From Bidens hawaiensis (Eukaryota > Streptophyta > Magnoliopsida > Asterales > Asteraceae), in assembly GCA_021521415.1 (NCBI GenBank), contig JAIQDT010000001.1, positions 8,866,001-8,930,000 of the forward strand: a stretch of DNA of 64,000 bases, read 5' to 3'. A model generated the notes under the pieces. It was not told where the DNA came from, did not search any database, and was given only the letters and a program-made list of their open reading frames with translations. A program made the translations under genes and the position numbers. Positions 20,537 through 31,900 of the stretch are shown in pieces. The stretch's first letter is position 1. Each line of letters begins with the position of its first letter.

Positions 20537-23500
20537 ATGGCAGACGATGAGCCAAAGTATTTCTTTGAAAAGAAGCATAATATGTGTGCACTTTTGCAAG
20601 TCACACCTGACAACGAGCCGGTGGCGCCGATGATCAGATGGATGGCTCGATCAAATGTCAATTTTGCGCTTACTGAAAATCCTGTCATCTACAGAAATCA
20701 CTCACTGGATTTCTGGGGATCAGCAGAACCGATAGAAGATATAAATGGGAAAAGGATTGAGGCAACAGTTGCTGGTCAGGAGATACATGTGACTGAGAGG
20801 ATGATTTGAAGATGTCTAAGGTTGAATGATGATGATCATAACCACATAGATTTCAATACGTCACACCTGTTGAGAATATTTGAAGAAACTATGGGTTATC
20901 AAGGAACAGTCCATGATGGACAATTTCAAAAGGGGATGTTCCCAATGATGTATAGATTCCTGATACATCATGTTATAAAGGGGTTTGCTCCGAGAAGGGA
21001 TCATGGACTTTGATGAGTCATGATCTTGCAAACGCCACTGTGGGTATCATGTTTGATCTACCCTTTAATTTTTCAAAGATGATCTTTAATGGTCTGGTTG
21101 GAAATTTGAACAAGGCAGAGAAGGATAGATTTTTGCAGTATTCAAGGTTTTTACAGATAATATTTAACCGTGAATTGCAAGATCTACCAACCATTGGTAT
21201 CACCCACCTACTCCAAAACCCTGACAATTACAAGAGAATATAGAATCCGGGTGTGGCCAATCGATTTAATGCAGAATTTCCTTCTGAGATTCTACCATGG
21301 CTCCTAAACCATGATTTGGAGATAATGCCTATGCCTGAGTTAAGCTCAGAGGAGGAAGGAGGAGATGATGATGTGAGTAGTGATGAAGGTGATTCTGATA
21401 ATGGTGATGATAATGTTGATGGAGATGGAGATGGAGGAGGAGCTGGTGTAGCAATGGAAGTTGTTGCACCCGAACAGGGGGAGCAAGTTGAGCCAATTGA
21501 CCAACCTATTCCAACACCACCACACTCACCACCACACATTGACCAACCCATTGTACTTTCACCACCACAAACCCCACCACATCTTACCACTCAATCCCCA
21601 CCTCAAACCCTACATTTGAGCCAACCTGAAACATCTACACTTCAATCACCACCACCACAGACACCACCAACACATAGCCCAATCCAAACAGATCCAATCA
21701 TTTCTAGCCCACCTCACACACAATCACCACCACCATCCAGATTTCAAACCTACACAATAACCCAAGAACAGCCTGATTTTGATCCTTTTTCTACATCACC
21801 ACCTACAAGTTCACATGTTGATACCTTTCAAAGAAACCTGGACCTGATGTTAGAGAATGCTGATTTGAAAAGAAGAGTTCAGGAGGTTATAGATGAAAAT
21901 GTTGTGTTAATAAAGAGAAATGAAGAGGTAACTGGTGAGAATGTGATATTGTTACAAAGATTGGTAGAAGCTAACTTGAGGATTCAAACCCTGGAGCAGG
22001 AGGTTGAGAAGACCCCATCTGCCCTAAAACAGGGGGAGAATGTATTTGTACCAATTGTAACTGAAGTGAATATGGGTGAAGCTGTAAGTGTTGCAGAAAC
22101 TGCTGATGCTTTAAAGCTGATCATGAATGAATATGATGATGGTAATGAGAGCAGTGATGAAAGAAGAGCAGAAAATGTTGATTATGAAGGTGACAAGTCT
22201 GAGAGTGCAGAACAGAGATATGATTATGACTTTTTTATATGGAGAGATGATGATGAAGTGGAAGTAAGAGAATAAGAGGCCAATGATGCTGAAATTGAAA
22301 ACCTAAATGATGAAGAGGGTATGGCCACTGAAGAGTTGACTGATGTTGTGGATGAAGAGTTAACTGTAGAAAACATAAATGAAAATGCTGCTACTGAGGA
22401 ACTTATAAACACTGAACCAGAAGCTGATCAAGAAGTTAGTTCCAAGAGGGTAGAGCATGACTTAGAACTGGAAGCACTTTACGAAGAAATTGATAATTTC
22501 CCTCCAACAAGTCCTCCTGAAACTGAAGAAGAATTAAAGAAGAGGATGGATAAGGGAAAGGGAATATTGACAGAAGAAGAGCCTGTTAAGGCATATCCTA
22601 AAAATGATGTTTTGTTCAAAGATGATGCTGCTGCTGCTGCCCTGAGAGAGCAAGAAAGAATCATAAAAGAGTCTATGGAAAGGGAGAAAATTGCCCAATC
22701 CTTGACTCAAGAGGAATTAGCAGAGCAGGAGATCTTGAACAATGAAGCCAATGTAGCAAAAGAAATACTTGAAGATGTGGCTGATCAAGAGGTGATAGAA
22801 GAATTGATTAAGATGAGCAGAGTTGAGGAAGCAGACAACTCTTTGGCCTTGGTAGTCAGCATGTTTCAACCCCAAAGTCAAACAACTGAAACTGCAGAAC
22901 CAGGCAATTTGAATACTGGTCTGATTCCTGAAGAGGAAATTGGTGAGTCAATTGCCTCTATGGCTGCCAAGAAATGGGCTGAACAGGTGAGAGAGGATCT
23001 GAGGAAGAACCCTACTGACAGCTGGTCAGAAAGGGTGAAAGTATCTGAAACTCAAAAACCAGAAACTCTTCAACAAAAGAGAGAGAGACTTTCTAAACTT
23101 CATGAATAATTTTCTGAGAAAGTCAACAGATTTACCAAGATATATCAGAGAAGAAAAAGAGCAACTGAACAAACTGAACAAGAAAAGACTGCTAAGAGGT
23201 GCAAGTGGGATGAATCAAGTCCCATAAGGGCAACGCCTTTGCAAACTCTAAGACCTGATGAACATGTGCAAGGTGTCCCTGATGTACTAACTAGAGATGA
23301 ACCAGATCATCCAACTCCTGATGAACCAAAGATAGATGCTATGAATGAGCTGACTGAAGAAGAGGATGACTCTGAGGACTCTGATGATGACAATGATGAT
23401 AACCCTGAGAATGATGAAGGGAAAGTTGGTACAACTGCTAATGTTATGTCCCCTCAAGTAGAAATGACTGATGAGCATAGGGCAAACATTGAGCTGAGTA

Positions 23501-25128
23501 TGAAGGAAGCCAAAAGGCTTATGTAACAAAAGAGTAAAGATGCCAAGAAATACAGAGATTATCTAAGAAGGCATAATTATTCTGAAAAAGATTTGACACA
23601 TTTTACTTTTGATCAACTCCAAGATCTTTATAACAGTGAAAGAGAAGAAGTAATTAAGAAAGCTGTTAGAGAAAATGAAGAACTTGAAAAGATGGAGGAG
23701 TTGAAGAAAAATTTTGGTGGAATGTGTGGTTATTTACTGGAGAAAGGTATGAAGCCTGAGATTGTGAAGAATTTATCCAGAGAATCAGTGGTGGACCAAT
23801 ATAACAAGCTGAAAAGAAAAGAAAAATTGAAAAGGGTCCAACATGAGAGCTCTAAGCAGGCTGAAACAACTGATGAACCACCAGTCAAAAGAAGGAGGAT
23901 TCAGACTATAAGGGAGAAAGAAAAAGAGCAAGTCAAAACTGCTGAAATCCCTACTCCTCAACAAGAACAATCTGAATCTGAAGATGAGACATTTCTGCCT
24001 TGGGAAAATGAGGAAATGATAAACATTCTGAGAAATGTAACGATAAATCAAAGATGCATGAATAAAGCAGACTTTAATGTCTTGGAGAAGGAGGATTTAA
24101 AGAATCTATTCTATCTTCAAAAAGCTGAATGGGAAAAGGCATTAAGGGAGGGTGAGAATCCCAGATATTATGCTGATGGTAGGTTTGTACCTGCCAGATC
24201 AGAAAACACTCCTGGAATGGCAAACATGTTAGATGAACTTAAGAAACATGGAGTGAATGTTGATGAACTTGCCAATCTACCTACTGAAATGGTAGAGGCT
24301 GTTTATTCGAAATTTTTCAATTTGGGAACTCAAAAGCCCAGGAAGTCCATTCCTTTCAGACCTCCATATTATAAAAGATTTCCAAGAGGAGGAAGAGGTC
24401 AAGGAGGAAGAGGTGAACTGTATTATGATTCTGTCTGATGTGGATCTACCAAGAGAACTGTATTATGATTCTGTCACTGACTCTCTCAAAGTGATTATGG
24501 AAAGCAGATTATTAAGAGAGATTGTGGTGAGAAGTGACTTCCGTGAGTTTAATGAAGAACAATTGAGAAGAATGGCCTCTTTATACTTAAATGATTCAAA
24601 GACAGAAACAAGTCTGCAGGAAGACAAATGAATGATCTATCAAAATTTCTGCATGAACAAGCTGATAGAGGATTCCAGTTTTTAAAAGAGAAAAGAACCT
24701 GGAGATTGGCTAAGACTCAAAGTTCAAGGAGAGTGGCAAAGCTAAGAAGAATGGACATAGCCGAAAGAGACTATCAAATGAATGTCCGAGATCAGAATCC
24801 ATTATCCAATATGAATGCCTGCATAAGTATGAGAAGAAGGATGAGTCGCCCCAACTACACAGTGTAGAAGAACGGCATAATTGCTGAGATTGAATACAAA
24901 GAGAGTGCCGATCACTTCTTGCTAAGAAACTCTGATGGAAAGATATTGTGGATTATCAAGGATGATGATGATCTGTCATACTTGCATAATGAAGATCTCA
25001 TGGATATAAGGGCCATGCGTTTACAAGAAAATCACATTCATTACCAAGCCCTTAATATTTTCAAGATGAGAGCTGCTTCAGAGATAATTAACCGCAGACA
25101 AGCCGTTCACAATGCAAGAAGAAGATAA
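20537..25128 (+). pseudogene. E2 extra ORF (aORF, Sirevirus env-like position), broken
   Basis: The N-terminal domain starts MADDEPKYF at 20537 and contains KHNMCALLQ, ENPVIYRNHSLDFWGSAE, MGYQGTVHDGQFQKGMFP, FNFSKMIFNG and SRFLQIIFNRELQDLP, a pattern shared with E3 and E5. Next come an acidic segment, a Pro-rich segment (SPPQTPP types, 21490-21760), a coiled-coil-like stretch (21830-22020), long acidic/charged helices, and a conserved C-terminal domain (NPLSNMNACISMRRRMSRPN to RQAVHNARRR). Breaks: TGA at 20807, a frameshift near 21000, TAG at 21241, TAA at 22273, 23107 and 23524, and a 40-base duplication at 24415. Proteins of this kind sit at the env-like position in Sireviruses; the function is unknown. 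I recall database entries from Asteraceae with unhelpful names; I do not adopt them. Confidence 0.8.
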
Positions 25129-25291
25129 GATGATTAGAATAGGCTTTGTTTTGTAATATCTTCGGACAACTTTTGATTATGTAATTTGTGTATGTTCTTT
25201 GAATATGTAATTTGACTTTTTGAATTTGATATGTATGTTGGCTAAGTGTATGTAACCATAGAGTTGTTTTGGGTCAGCTGAGGTGTTCCAA

Positions 25292-25304
25292 TCTAGGGAT
25301 AGAT
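25292..25304 (+). other. E2 polypurine tract
   Basis: TCTAGGGATAGAT just before the 3' LTR TGTTGAGTC start. E3 has the cleaner CTAGGGGGAGAT. A second purine tract, CCTAAGGGGAGAT at 25324-25336, lies inside the LTR and is followed by another TGTTGAGTC. Confidence 0.8.
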
Positions 25305-26536
25305 TGTTGAGTCAAGAAATTTACCTAAGGGGAGATTGTTGAGTCAAAGATTTGACCTGAATGAAGTACATGGAAGATTGGAATCTTCTCAACCTCCTCA
25401 GAATTCGCTAAGTAATGAATCCGGGCACACCTTGGAACTCCGAGCAAGCTTTTACTTAGCCGGGTACGATATCTTGCCTCTCGGGCAAGGTTTACTTCGA
25501 GTCGTCTTCTTTAGTGGAAATCCGAGCAAGGTTTGCAAATTGGTGTATTCCTGAGCAAGGTTCACTAATTGGTATTTCCGAGCAAGGTTCACTTTGTCAA
25601 GCAGGTTTGTTCTTCAAGGCCAAGTATTTTACTCTTCCGAGTAAGGTTTGGTTAACCAAGTCCAAGAAACCAAGCGATTGGAAGATCGGGCAAGGTATTC
25701 ATTAATAATAAGTATGGTCCAAGTATGCTTGATGAGTTAAAGGAATATATCTAAGTTATCTCGAGCAAGGTTCAGCTCAAGCAAGGTACAGTACCCCCGA
25801 GTACACTTTGCTAATAAGTTATTTTGTGACAAAGAGATGAACAAGACCATGGAAGAACAAGGTTGCTCGTATGGATTTGTCGGGCAAAGTTTGACAAAGC
25901 CAAGAATTCTGAAGTCTACCCGGTGAGTATTTTACTTGGTAAAATACTTTTCAAGTAAAGTCTACCCGAAAACTAATTCCGAGTACACTCATATGTTTAC
26001 CAAGTCCAAAGGATGGCAGAGTACACTGTGTACTCGGAGACTGGAGATTTATGAAAAGCCTACCGGGGAAGACTTGTTTACACTTAGTTTATTTTCTGAT
26101 TATGTAATTTTGAATATGTATGTATGTCTAGGGTTTCTAGAAGGAATGACAACTGTCTTAGGTTGGCAGGCCTATAAATAGAATGATTAGGGCACACCGC
26201 CAGACACGGAAAAAGAAAACGGCAGAAAACACGCACATTTGGATAAGTCTGACACATTTAATGTGACGGCTGTCCTAGGATTCCCTAGAAACCCTAAACG
26301 GATTATCCTTTTTGTATGATTTATATTATATGAAATGGAAATCTTTTGAGTGAATCCTGATTGTGCTTTCTACCTTTGATTATTCATTGCAACCGTATGT
26401 TTACTATTGATTCCGCCTTTAGTAAACGGTTATCTTTCCCAATATAGTAACCCGTCATTAACTCTCCTGTCAAACGCATTATTGTGTGAGTTATGACTTG
26501 ATTCGTGTGAGATCCAGCTGAATCGGGGGCCTGACA
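25305..26536 (+). repeat. E2 3' LTR (1232 bp)
   Basis: Matches 9900-11124 with about 3% differences and one insertion of about 8 bases near 25930. It ends CTGACA and is followed by the GATAT target duplication. TATAAATA is at 26173-26180. It has the same motif array and the same 32-base duplicated start as the 5' LTR. Confidence 0.95.
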
Positions 26537-26656
26537 GATATTGAGGGCTTAAGAACCCGACGTTAATACAATGTGTGTTTTAAAACCTATTGTGTGTTGG
26601 TTTGTGTTTGCTCTTCATTATTATTGAATTACCTTGTTGTTGGTTTCCGCCTAACA
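26537..26656 (+). repeat. Relic R 3' LTR, right part
   Basis: Continues the LTR interrupted at 9899 after E2 and its target duplication. A likely end is GGTTTCCGCCTAACA at 26642-26656. The end is inferred from the CA terminus alone. Confidence 0.45.
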
Positions 26657-27516
26657 ACGAGTTTGTTTGATATCATATTAAAAGATCCTGATTTGGGAAT
26701 TACAACATTCACATATATTATTAGGGTCTACAACCCTTTAACCTTCGCGTATAGGGTTTGGAGCCCTTTTACCTCCGCAGATATTATTCGGGTCTGCAAC
26801 CCTTTAACCTTCAACCATACATACATTCTATAGATATAAATATATACTCGTACATTTATAACCTTCTTATATACAAATAACATTCAGAAACATACACTTA
26901 CTAGCTAAAGCATGTGTATTTACTTATCACTTACGAGTATGCACACAACCCCGAAAACATAAACAGAGGAAGGGGCTAGAAACTCACCTGAATCCTGTTA
27001 CCTTCATAGCTAATAGTAATCCCCTTCTTTAGTTGTGTATGACAAACTGTTTAACATGTATACATGTTAATTTACCTTGTAACTAACTAATAGAACTAAC
27101 TAAGTTTGTGTTTTAGTTACTTAAATATGCTCGGTAAGCTAGGCTCGTTTGTTTAGTTAAACTGATCTGACGGGGTTACATCGTTTAACGATAGACGTCA
27201 TTTAACTCTTTCTATTTCTTACGTTTAACATTCATACTCTTCTATTAATATATTTGTTTCAATCATTGTATATATTCAAATATATAAATTTCTTTCATTT
27301 ATCGGCTAACTTGTCTTTTAAAAAGTTAACGAGATCTAACGGAGTTGGCGAGGTGAGTTATGTTAACATAAGTTATGTTAACCAGCCCACGTGCCAAGCC
27401 CAATTCCAAGACCATCTTGCAGATCCATATTCAAGCCCATCTCGTAGATCCTTCTCAAGCCCATCCCGAAATCCATCTCAAGCCCATACCCCTAGCCCAG
27501 ACTCAAATCCCTGTTT
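26657..27516 (-). repeat. Gypsy LTR relic, reverse strand, same family as the 1572-4300 solo LTR
   Basis: The minus strand of 26935-27010 reads CAGGTGAGTTTCTAGCCCC, then GGGGTTGTGTGCATACTCG, matching 2822-2880. AGATATTATTCGGGTCTGCA at 26777-26796 and its neighbours are drifted copies of the 38-bp unit seen at 3178-3329. The outer boundaries are not recognisable. 27300-27516 may be a different fragment, with a run of CAAGCCCATCTCGTAGATCC-like repeats. Confidence 0.6.
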
Positions 27517-27604
27517 CGAAAAACTTATTTGCGAGAACCGGGATTCGAACCCGGGTTTCCCCTCTCTCAACTCAGTGACTTAATCACTCCCACCATTTGG
27601 TTCA
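27517..27604 (-). repeat. tRNA-derived SINE-like fragment cut by E3
   Basis: On the minus strand a perfect T-arm and B box, CCCGGGTTCGAATCCCGGTT, follows TTAAGTCACTGAGTTGAGAG, a tRNA-like D-to-anticodon segment, and ends TTCTCGC. No matching 5' acceptor strand exists because E3 begins at 27605, so the head may lie beyond the far end of E3. It could also be a decayed tRNA. Confidence 0.4.
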
Positions 27605-28761
27605 TGTCGGTCCCTAATTGATCACTCAAACTGTAATAAATGTCACAACCCACACAGTAACTGTGTCGACAAGAAGGTTGATGACTTTGCTAATTAGGGT
27701 AAGAATAGATGTTTATTAATGGCGAAATCACTAACAAACACTATTTGTTGCTTAAAGACAATTAAATGTAACAAATACAAACAATAACTCAAAAGATTTC
27801 CATTTATAGAAAGGCTTCATACAAATGTAAATTGATTAGGGTTTCTTGTAAGGAATGTTTATTCGTACTAATTTTAGGACAACCGTCACACTCAATCAGG
27901 AATTTTTGTTAGGTCTGAAAAGTGTAAAGTGGCGAAATTCGTGTATCTTGTGGTAGGCGTGCCTTTAATTATTGTATTTATAGGCCTGCCAGCACCTGAC
28001 AGCTGTCATTCCTTCTAGAAACCCTAATGGTTGATGTATAATCATAATACATATTACAAATCATTCTAAGTGTAAAAACAGGTCTTCGGGCACACTTTGT
28101 GCCATTTGTCTTCTTTGAGCAGACCTGGTAACCTTGAAGTGTGTTGGTTAACAGTTCTCCAGGTAGACTTTACTTAGAGTATTTTCCTAAGAAAATACTA
28201 ACCTAGCAGACTTTAATCTTCTTGATAATAGCAAACTTTGCTCGATACGGTCCTACGAGCAAACTGTTCTTCATGAATCCCTTCAACTCTTTGTTAAAGA
28301 ATAACTTACTAAGCAAACCAAAGTGTGCTAGGAACACTGTTTGACCTATGCTGGTAGCACTATAGCTTGCTCGGAGTTGAACCTTCCTAGAGAAAGTACT
28401 TAGAATATTTCTTGATCACTTTCAACAAGCATGCTCGGACTACTGTTTATTAATCAAACCTTGCTAGATCTTCCAAATACTTGGCTTCAAAAGCTTGGTT
28501 TAGTCAAGGGTTTGCTGGTAAGCAAACTGTGCTTGACTTGAAGAACACCTTTGCTAGAAAAAATGAACCCTGCTCGGATCATCACTTAAGAAGACTTCAA
28601 GAAGATAACCTTGCCCGATAGGCAAAATACCTTGCTAGGACAAGTAAAACCTTGCCCGAATGTCCAAGTGTGCTCGGTATCCATACTTAGCCGTTTCTGA
28701 GGAGTGTTGAGAAGATTCCAATCACCCTTAAGATATATCATGTCAAATTTTTGACTCAACA
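27605..28761 (-). repeat. E3 3' LTR (1157 bp)
   Basis: On the minus strand it runs from TGTTGAGTCAAAAATTTGAC to TAGGGACCGACA. It has a TATAAATAC box at 27974-27982 and many AAGCTTGCTCGG / AAACCTTGC motif copies in 28080-28680. Unlike E2 it lacks the 32-base duplicated start. Confidence 0.92.
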
Positions 28762-28773
28762 ATCTCCCCCTAG
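28762..28773 (-). other. E3 polypurine tract
   Basis: CTAGGGGGAGAT on the minus strand, directly before the LTR start. Confidence 0.9.
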
Positions 28774-28939
28774 ATTGGAACACCTCTGCTGAGCCAAAAC
28801 ATCTCTAAGGTTACTTACACTTAGTCAAAAATACACATCAAATCAAAATCAAATTAAATATCAAAATCAAAAGATTACATAGTTGATAATTCTGTCAAGT
28901 GGATATTACAAAGCAAACCTTAATGATAAAACAAAGTCT

Positions 28940-31900
28940 TCATTTCCTTGCGTTATGTACTGCTTGTCTTCGATCAATTATTACAGATCTTGCCTTTTGC
29001 TTGAAAATAGAAAATAGTTGTTGATGAGGATGATTTTCAGAAACTGTCATGTTCATTATGTCCTTCAAATCCTCATTATGCAGAAAGGTCAGATCATCAT
29101 CTGTCCTGATTTTTCCCAAAATAATTCCATTTGAGTTCCGAAGAATGTAGTGGTCTTCATTCATGTTGTAGTCAATTTCAACAACCCTACCTTTCTTCTG
29201 AACTTCATGGTTAGGGCGAGTCATTCTCCTTCTCATACTTATGCAAGTGTTCATATTGGACAAAGGATTTTTATTTCTGACTTTTGAGAGATAGTCATAT
29301 TCAGCATCCCTTATGCTTCTCATACGCTTTGCTCTCTAGTTCTTTTCATGCTGTGACAAATTCCATTTCCTCCTGTGATCCAACAATGGAAAGTTCTGTT
29401 CTGCTTCACTTTTCAAGTATTTAGATAGCTCATTTTGTTGTCTACTAGCCATTTTGTTTCTGTAATGGTAGTCATACAATTCCAATTTTGCCATCTTTTC
29501 AAGCTGTTCCCTTTTGTAATCTGCAAAGTCATATTTGAAAATAATCTCTCTTAAATTTTTTGCTTTGCATTATCACCTTCAAGGTATGGGAGACAGAGTC
29601 ATAGTAGAGTGTCATTGGTAAGTCCACATCAGTTTGTGGCCTTTCCTCCCTTTGAGTCCCAGCTCTACTTGGCTCACTCCTGGTTGTTGAGGTGTATCTC
29701 CTTGAAGCTGAGGGTCTTGTTGGAATAGACTTCATTGGTTTGGTGTGGCCCCCGTGATTCCAAATTTCTTCTTGTACATCTCAACTACTAACTCAGTGGG
29801 TATAGTCATCAAATCAACCAGATTTTCTCCTCCATCCATGAACAATCTTCCAATCATATCCATAATCTTATCATCTCTAAGTTGACTAGTTGGTACAAAT
29901 CGCCCAACTACAAAGCTTCTGGGATTCACATCTTCAGTCAGTGGCTTCTCCCATTCAGCTTTCTGTTCATAAAACAACTTTTTAAATTGTGCTTTACCCA
30001 ACATGTCAAAAACATTTTCTTTCATTCCTTTATGCTTCATCACTTCCTACAAGATCTTGATCATCTCCTCATATTCCCATGGGTCTTTATGTTCAATCAG
30101 CTCAGGTTTTACTTCCACAGGAATAGGAGTATCTTGGGCTTTAGCTCTTTCCAAATCATCTTTTTTCATTTTCCGCCCTCTTCTTTTCTCTTAGAGTCAT
30201 AATCCTTTGCTTCTTGACAGAAGGTTCAGGTTGATCTTTCTTTGATAGTCTATTGAAATGAGATTCAACTGTTCCCTTTGATAGACTATCAACCATCTCA
30301 GGAGTCATTCCTCTAACAATCAAATATCCGTATTTTCCTCCAAACTTTTTCTTTACAGCCTCTATTCTTTCTTTCAACTTTCCTTCCCTTACAAATTCGC
30401 TTCTTTTTTAATACTCCCTCCGTCCCATTATAAGTGTCATATTTTGACTTTTCAAGTCTTTCTTTTGAAACTTTGACCGTAAATGTTTTTGTTCGTGTCA
30501 TATAATACTTGATGAAAATTATATCAATGTAAAATACATTTAAAACCCAATCCATTCATATATTTTACATCAAATATTATGTAACACAAACAAAAATATT
30601 GCCGGTCAAAGTTAAACAAGAAAGACTTGAAAAATCAAACCAGGACACTTAAAATGGGACAGAGGGAGTAGTTTCCCTAGTTATGTTATAATGTCGCTCC
30701 AAGTCATGGAAACTCATTCTGATCAAATCCTTCTCATTCAGACCATGCTTTCTCAGATATTCTCTAAACTTCATAGAGTCAACAATTTTCTTTTCAAGGC
30801 TTTTCTTTATTTCATAGTATTCTTTATTAATCATTTTTTGCAACTCCTATCAGATAGAGGAGCCAATTTTTCAAATCTGATCAACTTGATCACTAAAGGA
30901 TTATTCCTTTTAGCCGTATCTAGACTTTGTTGAATGTTCTCCTTCTATGCATCAGTTATTTCAATTTGAGGGGAGATGACATCAACCTTTTTAGCCTCAT
31001 CAGGCTTGTGTTCATCATCATCACTATCAGCTTTGTCCTCACTTTCAGTTTCATTATCTTTTTCAGTGGAATCATCCAAAGCTTCAATTATTGGTTCATT
31101 TGTATTAGGAATATCCTCCGACCTTATCATAGAATTGGAATAGGCATAAAAGGGCTTTCATGTCCTGTAGGACTTTCATCCTTTTTCCTCTTTCCTGTGT
31201 ATGTCTTTTCAAACCTATTTTCATTGGATGTAAACTCTCATGTATCCTTGAAACTTTTTTCAGCAATGTTTCTACTGTTTCTTCAGTTTCCCCCTTGCTT
31301 GATAGATTCTTCGTTATTAGCTTTCTTCTCAGGTTCATTTTGAGGTTGACTGAATACACTCAAGACCATTGCTAATGACTTATCCACCTCTTTAGCTCGT
31401 TTCGTTTTTATCAATGTTTCAATAACCTCCTGTTCCTCCTCCTTCTTGATCAAGAGTTTTGGAGATATTTTCTTGTTCAATTAAGGTTTCCTGTGCTGTC
31501 AACTCTTTTGCAGTTAGGGTTTGGGCAATGAATTCCCTCTCCCTTGTTTCATTTATCACTTTTTCAAGTCTTCTGGCAGCAATAATATTTTCATCTTCTT
31601 CATCATCCTCAACATTTACCTCCTGTGTAACAACAGGTTCTTCCTCCTTATCATCAGCTTTAGCTTTCCCTTCCTCCAATTTTCTTTTCTTTTCTTCTTC
31701 AGTTTCAAAGAGAAAGTTATCAATGTCACCCATTAAGTCATTCATCTCCTCATCATTTACAATCTTCTTGGAACTATCTTCATGAGTTTCTTGTTCTGTG
31801 AGAATTGGTTCCTCAGTTGCAACTCCCTCATTCATCACATCTGTCAATACATCAGTGGCATTTGTTTCAGTCAGTACATTAGTAGCAAAATCTGTTGTGG

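Larger units (their letters stand above)
9900..26536 (+). mobile_element. E2: Sirevirus-type Copia element with extra ORF
   Basis: Two LTRs (9900-11124 and 25305-26536) flank an iMet primer site, gag, a partial pol, a 3.4 kb spacer and a 4.6 kb extra ORF ending just before the polypurine tract. GATAT at 9895-9899 and 26537-26541 is a perfect 5-bp target duplication. The order gag-protease-RT-RNaseH-extra ORF is that of Sireviruses, except that integrase is deleted. My hand comparison gives about 35-40 differences between the LTRs (about 3%). Every frame is broken, so the copy cannot make a full protein set. Confidence 0.92.

Noticed and set aside
21228..21590. Reverse-strand ORF with Gly/Ser/Pro runs
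   Set aside because: Shadow of the acidic and Pro-rich part of the E2 aORF.
27517..27600. Functional tRNA gene
   Set aside because: Only the T arm is complete; no acceptor pairing or A-box half remains beside it.
31459..31785. Ser-rich + strand ORF opposite the E3 aORF
   Set aside because: Complement of a GAA/GAT-rich acidic coding region; no independent signal.
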